DNA from: Pseudomonadota bacterium
GTDB taxonomy: Bacteria; Desulfobacterota; Desulfarculia; Desulfarculales; Desulfarculaceae
DNA length: 5,306 nucleotides
Direction: 5' to 3'
Assembly: GCA_018902755.1 (NCBI GenBank)
Contig: JAHIQI010000001.1
Span: 1 to 5,306, forward strand
Translations under genes and position numbers: made by a program
Shown: positions 1 to 4,795 of the stretch, piece after piece
How positions within the stretch are numbered: position 1 is the first letter of the stretch
Layout: the number at the start of each line of letters is the position of its first letter
The notes under the pieces: model-generated
What the model saw: the letters and a program-made list of their open reading frames with translations, nothing else
Told to the model about the DNA's origin: nothing
The model's database searches: none

Positions 1-37
1 ATATATGATGCGTTTTAAAACAAACTTTACCATCGTT

Positions 38-65
38 GGGCCGCCCCCGTAGTTGGGGGCGGCCC
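38..65 (-). terminator. GC-rich hairpin, likely terminator of the binding-protein gene
   Basis: A perfect 11-bp inverted repeat has arms at 38-48 and 55-65 and a 6-nt loop. It lies 47 bp past the stop codon of the minus-strand binding-protein gene. There is no uninterrupted T run directly after the stem on the minus strand. A T-rich stretch ending in the palindrome GTTTTAAAAC (12-21) begins about 10 nt further on. The stem is strong enough to act as a terminator or 3' stabiliser. It could equally serve a convergent gene beyond the left edge. Confidence 0.6.
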
Positions 66-111
66 GGAGGCGGGCGGGGGCGCCGCCGCCGGGACGTTCA
101 GCTAATAGGGT

Positions 112-1683
112 CTATTTGTCCAGCCACACGCCCCACAGGATGGGGTAGCCGGTGTTGATGGTCTTGTAGCCCTTCACATAGTTCCAATGGGCCTGGAGGT
201 AGTTGTAGTTGTACAGCTGGATCCAGGGCACCTGCTCGATGGTGATGCGGTGGGCCTTCTCGTACAGGCCCTGCAGGGTCTTGAGGTCGTCGGTCATCAG
301 GGCCGCTTCCTTGATCTTCTTGATCTCGGGGTAGGCGTCCTCGAAGCCGCCGCGCTTCAGGTAGGCATAGGCCAGAGCCGGGTTGGGCGTGCCGCCCGCG
401 CCGTAGCTAAGCATCTGGAAGTCGCCGTTCACGCATTTTTTGAGCAGCACCGGCCACTCCACCACGTTGAGCTTCACGTTGACGCCGATGGCCTGCAGGG
501 CCGCCTGCACGGCCACCGCCTGGCGGAACATGGCGATGTACTTCTTGGTGGTGTCCAGCACCACGGTCTCGCCCTTGTAGCCGGACTCCTTGAGGAGCTG
601 CTTGGCCTTGGCCTGGTCAAACTTGTACCAGGTGTCGTGGTAGGCGGTGCGGTAGACGCTGCCCCGGGCGATGATCGAGGGGTTGCTCTTGGCGTGGCCC
701 AGATAGGCCGCCTGGGTCACCTTGCCCAGGTCGATGGCGTAGGCGCAGGCCTGGCGGAACTTGACGTTGCTGGTCACCGGGCGGTTTACGCCGAAGTAGA
801 TCTGATACCAGGAAAGGCCGGGGACCTCGTTGAGCACCAGGCCCTTTTTGGCGTAGCTCTTGTTGTACTTCTCCACGTATTTGGGCGGGAAGTACTGCAG
901 CAGGTCGATCTCCTTGTTGAGCAGGGCCATGATGGACACCGACTCCTCGGGGATCGGCACCAGCTTGATGGTGTCCAGGTAGGCGATGCGCTCGCCGCCC
1001 AGGCCGCTGCGCGGGCCGGTGGGGCCGGTGTACTTGTCGAACTTCTTCAGGATGATGTAGCGGTCGGGCTTCCATTCGGAGAACATGTAGGGGCCGGTGC
1101 CGACGGGCTTTTCCTTGAACACGCCGCCCTGCTTGGCCAACTCCTCCTGGGGAACCATGGCGATGACCGGGTTGATGTAGGCCAACAGGTGGGGGAAGGC
1201 GGCGAAGGGCTTCTTAAGCTTCACCACCACGGTGTACTTGTCCTTGACCTCCACGCCGGCCACGCCGGTGAAGTGCTTGGCCCGGGGGCTGATCTTGGGG
1301 TCCATCACCCTGTCCAGGGAGAACTTCACGTCCGCGGCCACCATCTCGCGGCCGTTGTGGAACAGCTTGTTCTTGCGAAGATGGAAGGTGTAGAGGGTGT
1401 AGTCCTTGTTGGCTTCCCAGCTTTCACAGGCCACGGGCATGAGCTTGAGGTCCTCGCCGTAGGCCAACAGGGGCTCGAAAACGTGGTGCAGCACGATGGC
1501 GTTGACCACCGCCACGCTGGTGTGGGGGTCCACCGCGGTCAGGTCGGTGTTGAGCCCCACGGTGATGCTGCCGCCGAATTTGGGCTTGTCCGCGGCCAGG
1601 CCGGGCAGGCTCAGGGCCAGCAGCAGGCTCATGGCCAGCAAGGCCAGACCGGCTTTTCTCAGCTTCAATGAAATCCCAGACAT
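112..1683 (-). CDS. ABC transporter substrate-binding protein, family 5 (peptide/nickel/opine-type), periplasmic
   Basis: This 523-residue protein is a complete extracellular solute-binding protein of family 5 (SBP_bac_5; DppA, OppA and NikA relatives), which captures a solute in the periplasm for an ABC importer. Residues 1-31 are a Sec signal peptide: basic start (KLRK), hydrophobic core, small residues before cleavage near A30/A31. There is no lipobox, so it should be soluble. Family hallmarks follow in order: the SWE...YTLYTFHLRKN..FHNG segment with AADVKFSLDRV (88-126), the GTGPY motif (195-199), a KFRQACAYAIDLGKV segment in the second lobe, and a closing PWIQLY region. Length is typical. 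The ATG at 1683 has GAGAGG five bases upstream. The gene lies 81 bp downstream of an IclR regulator on the same strand, so co-transcription or direct control is plausible. No ABC permease or ATPase gene is in the window. The substrate cannot be assigned: family 5 members bind peptides, nickel chelates, opines, sugars and other solutes. Confidence 0.93.
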   Translation of the reverse strand: MSGISLKLRKAGLALLAMSLLLALSLPGLAADKPKFGGSITVGLNTDLTAVDPHTSVAVVNAIVLHHVFEPLLAYGEDLKLMPVACESWEANKDYTLYTFHLRKNKLFHNGREMVAADVKFSLDRVMDPKISPRAKHFTGVAGVEVKDKYTVVVKLKKPFAAFPHLLAYINPVIAMVPQEELAKQGGVFKEKPVGTGPYMFSEWKPDRYIILKKFDKYTGPTGPRSGLGGERIAYLDTIKLVPIPEESVSIMALLNKEIDLLQYFPPKYVEKYNKSYAKKGLVLNEVPGLSWYQIYFGVNRPVTSNVKFRQACAYAIDLGKVTQAAYLGHAKSNPSIIARGSVYRTAYHDTWYKFDQAKAKQLLKESGYKGETVVLDTTKKYIAMFRQAVAVQAALQAIGVNVKLNVVEWPVLLKKCVNGDFQMLSYGAGGTPNPALAYAYLKRGGFEDAYPEIKKIKEAALMTDDLKTLQGLYEKAHRITIEQVPWIQLYNYNYLQAHWNYVKGYKTINTGYPILWGVWLDK

Positions 1684-1700
1684 GATTACCTCTCGCTATG

Positions 1701-1709
1701 CACAGTGTG
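1701..1709. promoter_or_regulatory. Short palindrome CACAGTGTG in the leader of the binding-protein gene, possible regulator half-site
   Basis: The 9-mer CACAGTGTG is self-complementary around its central base and lies 17 bp upstream of the binding-protein start codon, just before its Shine-Dalgarno sequence. It matches the core of the 11-bp palindrome at 2689-2699 (CACATTGTG) in 8 of 9 positions. A shared site for the neighbouring IclR protein is possible. A 9-mer in one place is weak evidence, and no clear promoter hexamers were found in the 81-bp gap. Confidence 0.25.
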
Positions 1710-1764
1710 ATTAGAACCCCCTCCTCGGCGGCTCCCTCCGGTCCTATTGGCGTAAGCCGCGGCC

Positions 1765-2562
1765 TCAGCCGTTGGGCTTTTCTATCGCTTCGATCTCCTG
1801 CTTGATGATCTCCGCCACCACCTCGCGGCGCTCAAGGTCCATGCGCTGCTTGATGGCCGCCACGCTGATGGCGGCCACCACCTCGCCCGAGGCGTCGTGC
1901 ACCGCCCGGCCCAGGCCCACCGCCTCGGGGATGAACACCCCGCCGGTTAGCGAGTAGCCGTGCTTGCGGTAGTGCTCGATGAGCATCCACACGTCTTCCA
2001 TGGTGCTGTTCTTGTATTGGGCGTAGCGGCGCTTGTTGGCCTGGATGATGGCCCGAATCTTTTTTTCGGGCAGGCTGGCCAAGAGCACCGTGCTGCCCGC
2101 GCCCATGCCCAGGGGAGAGCGCTGGCCCACCTCGTGGGTGAGGGTGCGGATGGGGAAGGCCCCTTCCACTCGGTCTATGACCAGGGCGTCGTTGCCCGAG
2201 CGCACCAGCAAGAAGGCGGTGTCCTCGGTGCGCTGGGCGATGCGCTCCAGGGCCAGGCGGTAGCGGTCGCGCATCTGGAACTGGTAGGCGGCCGCGCCGA
2301 AATAAAACAGCTCGATGCCCAGGTGGTAGAGCTTGGTCACGGGGTCGTAGTTGATCAGCCCTTCGTTCTCCAGGGCTCCCAGCATGCGCCGGGCGGTGGC
2401 CACGTGCAGGTCGCACTCCCTGGCCAGGGCGGCCAAGCTGATGCCCCGCTCGTTGTGGGACACCACGGTGCGCAAAAGGCCGATGGCGCGGTGGATGCTC
2501 TGCACCCCGCGCTGGGATTTTTTGGTCTCCTGGTCCGCTCCGATGGGTGCTTGGGGGGGCAT
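1765..2562 (-). CDS. IclR-family transcriptional regulator (first paralogue)
   Basis: This 265-residue cytoplasmic DNA-binding protein has IclR architecture: an N-terminal winged helix-turn-helix (about residues 19-82) joined to a C-terminal effector-binding domain (about 95-258). The HTH begins GVQSIHRAIGLL; its recognition helix is DLHVATARRML; the wing reaches the YDPVTKLYHLG segment, the usual linker position in this family. The effector domain carries DTAFLLVRSGNDA (114-126), VEG..PIRT (132-140) and PLGMGAGS (150-157). The ATG at 2562 is preferred because GAGAG lies about 5-9 bases upstream. An in-frame TTG at 2574 would add four residues but is poorly placed for ribosome binding. The gene reads toward the binding-protein gene 81 bp away, and its own upstream region holds a repeat cluster suited to autoregulation. 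IclR proteins often sense carboxylates or aromatic acids, but the effector here is unknown. It is closely related to the regulator at 3861-4682. Confidence 0.93.
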   Translation of the reverse strand: MPPQAPIGADQETKKSQRGVQSIHRAIGLLRTVVSHNERGISLAALARECDLHVATARRMLGALENEGLINYDPVTKLYHLGIELFYFGAAAYQFQMRDRYRLALERIAQRTEDTAFLLVRSGNDALVIDRVEGAFPIRTLTHEVGQRSPLGMGAGSTVLLASLPEKKIRAIIQANKRRYAQYKNSTMEDVWMLIEHYRKHGYSLTGGVFIPEAVGLGRAVHDASGEVVAAISVAAIKQRMDLERREVVAEIIKQEIEAIEKPNG

Positions 2563-2609
2563 AAGCTCTCTCAACCCTGAGTGTGATGCTTGCCCTTAAA
2601 ACCCTAGAG

Positions 2610-2624
2610 CGGCAAGGCTTGCCG
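2610..2624. repeat. Perfect 15-bp palindrome in the leader of the first IclR gene
   Basis: The sequence CGGCAAGGCTTGCCG has 7-bp arms (2610-2616 and 2618-2624) around one central base. It lies 48-62 bp upstream of the IclR ATG, between the start codon and the AT-rich repeat cluster. If transcription starts near 2628-2650, it falls at the beginning of the mRNA, where it could form a small 5' hairpin. It could instead be a second, GC-rich operator. Its sequence is unrelated to the ACACATTGT repeats. Confidence 0.4.
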
Positions 2625-2635
2625 ATCAACTATTA

Positions 2636-2718
2636 TTTTACACATTGTTCATTTTTATTTATACAATGTGTAAAAATTCCAATTTTGCACACATTGTGTC
2701 CATTTTAGTGGTGTAAAA
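2636..2718. promoter_or_regulatory. Operator-like repeat cluster upstream of the first IclR gene
   Basis: This AT-rich island in GC-rich surroundings holds three exact copies of ACACATTGT: at 2640-2648, at 2663-2671 (inverted) and at 2689-2697 (direct). The first two are the cores of a perfect 13-bp inverted repeat (TTTTACACATTGT at 2636-2648, its complement at 2663-2675, 14-bp spacer). The third lies in an 11-bp palindrome, ACACATTGTGT (2689-2699). A fourth, partial arm GTGTAAAA (2711-2718) mirrors TTTTGCAC (2683-2690) in 7 of 8 positions. An inverted pair plus a direct third copy is the layout known for the IclR-family regulators PcaU and PobR. The -10-like hexamers TATAAA (2658-2663) and TAAAAT (2635-2640) on the minus strand lie inside the repeats, so a bound protein would overlap the promoter. 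No convincing minus-strand -35 was found. Autoregulation by the adjacent IclR protein is inferred. Confidence 0.65.
2637..2665 (+). promoter_or_regulatory. Possible plus-strand sigma70-type promoter inside the repeat cluster
   Basis: TTTACA (2637-2642) and TATACA (2660-2665) are separated by exactly 17 bp, which is a reasonable sigma70 match on the plus strand (5/6 and 4/6). It would fire away from the IclR gene, starting near 2672, into a region with no recognisable plus-strand gene and several hairpins. AT-rich DNA often gives chance matches, so this is tentative. Confidence 0.3.
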
Positions 2719-2720
2719 AC

Positions 2721-2931
2721 TACATGGGGGTATCTGGAGGCTCTAATTAAGACCCAAGGGTGCCGCCAAAACGGGGTCTTGGTGGCCTGAAACAGGCCCG
2801 GGGGGGTGCGGATGAGGCAAGATAGGAAAGGTGGGCAGGGAAAACGTATCAAAACACGGCAATGGGCGGGAGCAAGCCGCTCCCGGATAGGGCGGGGGCT
2901 CTATATTTAAAGGGAATCGTATGGTGAATTA
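2721..2931. other. Gene-free region with several GC-rich hairpins
   Basis: No convincing coding sequence lies here. Three inverted repeats are visible. AAGACCC (2749-2755) pairs with GGGTCTT (2774-2780) across an 18-nt loop. GGCCTG/CAGGCC (2784-2798) has a 3-nt loop. CGGGAGC/GCTCCCG (2867-2885) is a perfect 7-bp stem with a 5-nt loop. On the minus strand the last is followed, about 12 nt on, by a short T run, so it could be a second terminator behind the membrane permease gene. None carries the T tract of a classical intrinsic terminator. The region could be a structured 3' end, a small RNA or simple spacer. Confidence 0.4.
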
Positions 2932-2963
2932 TTGGCCACCGGCCGCCGTCCGGCCTCGGCCAA
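2932..2963 (-). terminator. Two-part hairpin just past the TauE/SafE-type gene
   Basis: An outer 6-bp stem (TTGGCC at 2932-2937, GGCCAA at 2958-2963) encloses an inner 5-bp stem (2941-2945 with 2951-2955) through a small internal loop. It begins 9 bp past the stop codon of the minus-strand permease gene, where a terminator is expected. On the minus strand the stem is followed by TAATT rather than a long T run, so it is an imperfect terminator at best. Confidence 0.45.
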
Positions 2964-2972
2964 ATATACGAG

Positions 2973-3704
2973 CTAGGAGCTAAACCAAAGGGCCACGGCG
3001 GCGGCGAAAAGCAGAGCCAGCACGATGCGGCGGAACCATCCGGCGCCAACCCGATTGAAGGCCCAGGCCCCCACCACCGCGCCGAAGAGCACCGCCGGGC
3101 TGAAGTAGAGCGACATCTTGAACCAGTGGGCGGTGAACAGCCCGTTTATGGCGTACAGGGAGGCGGTGACCACGCAGATGAAGGTGAAGTACACCCCCAG
3201 GAACCCTTTGATCTCCTGGGGGGTCTGGGCCCGGGTCATGATGTAGAGCACCACCGGCGGCCCGCCGATGGCGTAGGCCCCTTGCAGCCAGCCGCTGAGA
3301 ACCCCGATGGCCACCCCGCCCAGGGAGGTGGAGCTCACCTTGCGGGCCAGGCGCTCGCCCCAGCCGCGGCTAAGGGCCAGCACCGACAGGGCCACGAAAA
3401 CGGCCATGCCCTTGCGCATGCCCTCCTCGGGCAGCACCAAGAGCAGCCACACCCCCAGGGGCATGCCCGCCGCCGCCCCGATGAGCAGGGGCAGGTGCCG
3501 CCGCCAGGCCAGGTGCCCCCGGTAGCGCCAGGCATGGTAGAACACCAGGGCCAGGACAAAGGGGTAGTGGAAGATGATGGCCTCGCGCAGGGGCATCACC
3601 AACGAGAGCAAGGGCAGGGCCACCCAGGGAAAGCCGAATCCGGCGAAGGAGAAGGTGAAGGCGGCCAGGGCCAGAATTATGGCGGGTGCGAGTTCGGTCA
3701 ACAT
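2973..3704 (-). CDS. TauE/SafE-family (DUF81) membrane permease, putative anion exporter
   Basis: This 243-residue integral inner-membrane protein matches the TauE/SafE family, whose characterised or proposed members move sulfite, sulfoacetate or related organic anions. It shows the family's two-repeat build. The first repeat starts with a helix into FSFAGFGFPWVALPLL (about 18-33). A basic central loop (about 113-127, RGWGERLARKVSSTS) separates the halves. The second repeat carries GVLSGWLQGAYAIGGPPVVLYIM (134-156), with the characteristic G...G...GGP signature. Seven or eight hydrophobic segments are visible, roughly at 4-22, 24-38, 42-58, 71-92, 98-112, 128-156 (possibly re-entrant or double), 168-190, 198-214 and 226-241. 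Length is at the short end of the usual range. The ATG at 3704 is the first reasonable start; its best ribosome site (AGGTAG) is rather distant, about 10 bases or more. It is divergent from the second IclR gene, a classic regulator-target layout. The substrate is unknown, and a sulfur-compound role is only the family default. Confidence 0.88.
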   Translation of the reverse strand: MLTELAPAIILALAAFTFSFAGFGFPWVALPLLSLVMPLREAIIFHYPFVLALVFYHAWRYRGHLAWRRHLPLLIGAAAGMPLGVWLLLVLPEEGMRKGMAVFVALSVLALSRGWGERLARKVSSTSLGGVAIGVLSGWLQGAYAIGGPPVVLYIMTRAQTPQEIKGFLGVYFTFICVVTASLYAINGLFTAHWFKMSLYFSPAVLFGAVVGAWAFNRVGAGWFRRIVLALLFAAAVALWFSS

Positions 3705-3860
3705 TCTACTAAAGCTACCTGAGCTCGTCGGGAATGGGTAGTCACTTTTCTTCTACCAGCGGCCCCCCTTCTCAAGTTACAGTGAATGGGCTCCGCTGGC
3801 CCGCCCGGCCGGGGAGCTTGGTCTGGGCGGGATTTTGTAGCGCAAGCGGGATTGGGCGGC
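3705..3860. promoter_or_regulatory. Divergent intergenic region between the permease and second IclR genes
   Basis: These 156 bp must hold the start signals for two genes transcribed apart. The only clear symmetry is GGTAG (3737-3741) facing CTACC (3753-3757) across an 11-bp AT-richer spacer, 33-53 bp upstream of the permease ATG. A weaker TCACT/AGTGA pair (near 3742 and 3780) flanks it. No convincing paired -35/-10 hexamers were found for either direction. The ACACATTGT repeat of the first IclR region is absent. Confidence 0.4.
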
Positions 3861-4682
3861 ATGGTCACCAAAAAGCCGAAAAAAGCTCAAAAAGACAACA
3901 ACCCTTTGGGGGTGCAAAGCATTTCCCGGGCCATCGGGTTGCTGAGAGCCGTGGCCCAGCACAACCAGAGCGGGGCCCGGCTTTCCCAACTGGCCCGGGA
4001 GGTGGACCTGCACGTGGCCACAGCCCGCCGGGTGCTGCAAAGCCTGGCCGGAGAGGGGCTGATCACCTACGACCCGGTGGGCAAGCTCTACCACCTGGGG
4101 TTGGAGCTGTACCGCCTGGGCAACCAGGCCCATCAGTACGCCATCTGCACCCGCTTCCGGGAATCCCTGGAGGCCATCGCCGAGGCCACCCAGGACACGG
4201 TATTTCTGCTCATTCGCTCGGGCAACGACGCCATCTGCGTGGACATGGTGGAGGGCGAGTACCCCATCCGCACCATGCTCATCACCGTGGGCTTCCGCCG
4301 CCCCCTGGGGGTGGGCGCGGGCAGCCTGGCGCTGATCACCTTTGATCGGGAAGAGGACATCGACCGGGTGCTCAGGGAAAACGAGCCGCGCTTTTCCAAC
4401 TATGAGCAACTCGACGTTCGGCGCATCCTGGCAATGGCCGCCGAGGCCCGCGAGCGCGGCTACGTGCACTCCGACGCCCTGTTCCACAAGGACGCGGTGT
4501 CGGTGGGGGTGCCGGTGTTCGACCAGGCGGGGCGGGTCATCTGCGCCATAACTGTGTCGGCCATTCGCTCGCGCATGGACAAAGCCCGGCGGGATTTCAT
4601 CTACGAGTTGGTGCGCGAGCACACCAGGCCCGAGATCATCGGCCTGTGCCTGGAACCTCCCCCGGAGGGCTCCACGGCCTGA
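3861..4682 (+). CDS. IclR-family transcriptional regulator (second paralogue)
   Basis: This 273-residue IclR-type regulator has an N-terminal winged helix-turn-helix (about 17-80) and a C-terminal effector-binding domain (about 93-258). After a lysine-rich tail (KKPKKAQK) come GVQSISRAIGLL, the recognition helix DLHVATARRVL and YDPVGKLYHLG. The effector domain shows DTVFLLIRSGNDA (112-124), VEG..PIRT (130-138) and PLGVGAGS (148-155). The ATG at 3861 is chosen because the 25 extra residues from an upstream ATG at 3786 are Gly/Pro-rich and unlike any IclR N-terminus, and from 3861 the protein lines up with its paralogue. Its ribosome site is weak (GCGGGA about 9 bases upstream). By hand count the HTH is about 72% identical to the protein at 1765-2562, the next 75 residues about 55%, and the rest clearly less. 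Four cysteines (96, 126, 228, 263) lie in the effector region, where the paralogue has none. It probably regulates the divergent permease gene, itself, or both. The effector is unknown. Confidence 0.93.
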   Translation: MVTKKPKKAQKDNNPLGVQSISRAIGLLRAVAQHNQSGARLSQLAREVDLHVATARRVLQSLAGEGLITYDPVGKLYHLGLELYRLGNQAHQYAICTRFRESLEAIAEATQDTVFLLIRSGNDAICVDMVEGEYPIRTMLITVGFRRPLGVGAGSLALITFDREEDIDRVLRENEPRFSNYEQLDVRRILAMAAEARERGYVHSDALFHKDAVSVGVPVFDQAGRVICAITVSAIRSRMDKARRDFIYELVREHTRPEIIGLCLEPPPEGSTA

Positions 4683-4713
4683 ACGCCCCCGCTGGTGTGG
4701 CCTCAAAAGGGCG

Positions 4714-4722
4714 TGTTATCCT
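4714..4722 (+). promoter_or_regulatory. Possible extended -10 element for the lipoprotein gene
   Basis: TGTTATCCT has the TGn extension followed by TATCCT, which keeps the three most conserved -10 bases. It lies in the 113-bp gap before the lipoprotein gene. There is no recognisable -35 hexamer at the expected distance, though extended -10 promoters can do without one. It also overlaps the end of a weak stem (4683-4688 with 4709-4714) that could be a poor terminator for the IclR gene. Confidence 0.3.
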
Positions 4723-4748
4723 AGTAGTGCGGTGTAATAAACAGCCAG

Positions 4749-4774
4749 GGGACCCGGCCGGAATCCGGCGTCCC
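4749..4774 (+). other. GC-rich hairpin in the leader of the lipoprotein gene
   Basis: An outer stem GGGAC/GTCCC (4749-4753 with 4770-4774) encloses an inner dyad GCCGGA-A-TCCGGC (4757-4769), with a 3-base bulge on the left. It ends 6 bases before the GGGAGAG ribosome-binding site (4781-4787) of the lipoprotein gene. It may be a structured 5' leader or a terminator-like end of the IclR transcript. No T run follows it, and it matches no riboswitch consensus that I know. Confidence 0.4.
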
Positions 4775-4795
4775 AGCCATGGGAGAGTAAGCAAA

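Noticed and set aside
187..1671. A 494-codon plus-strand open frame opposite the binding-protein gene
   Set aside because: It is an antisense shadow of a GC-rich gene: low-complexity Val/Leu/Gly/His composition, no domain, no ribosome site. The minus-strand frame is an unmistakable family 5 binding protein.
2563..2574. TTG at 2574 as the start of the first IclR gene
   Set aside because: It has no suitably spaced ribosome site, whereas the ATG at 2562 has GAGAG at a good distance. The four extra residues add nothing recognisable.
2636..2718. CRISPR array or transposon ends
   Set aside because: The repeats are only 9-13 bp, three to four in number, partly inverted, with unequal spacers, and no cas or transposase gene or target duplication is visible. 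An operator explains them better.
2655..2852. A 65-codon minus-strand frame in the gap between the permease and first IclR genes
   Set aside because: It runs through the repeat island and hairpins, has no ribosome site or recognisable motif, and its tail is encoded by the operator-like repeats.
2812..2910. A 32-codon Arg/Lys-rich plus-strand frame starting MRQDRKGG
   Set aside because: It has a G-rich stretch but no proper Shine-Dalgarno, includes several AGG/CGG codons unlike the neighbours, and spans a perfect hairpin. There is no support for a real small protein.
3786..3860. Upstream in-frame ATG at 3786 as the start of the second IclR gene
   Set aside because: The 25 added residues are Gly/Pro/Ala-rich and absent from the paralogue; the alignable protein begins at the ATG at 3861.
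3777..4706. A 309-codon minus-strand open frame opposite the second IclR gene
   Set aside because: The composition is His/Gly/Ala-rich with no recognisable fold, while the plus-strand frame encodes a clear IclR protein. It is typical antisense openness in high-GC DNA.
4683..4795. A riboswitch in the leader of the lipoprotein gene
   Set aside because: The stem at 4749-4774 is real, but the conserved cores I know for c-di-GMP, fluoride, cobalamin and similar riboswitches are not present.
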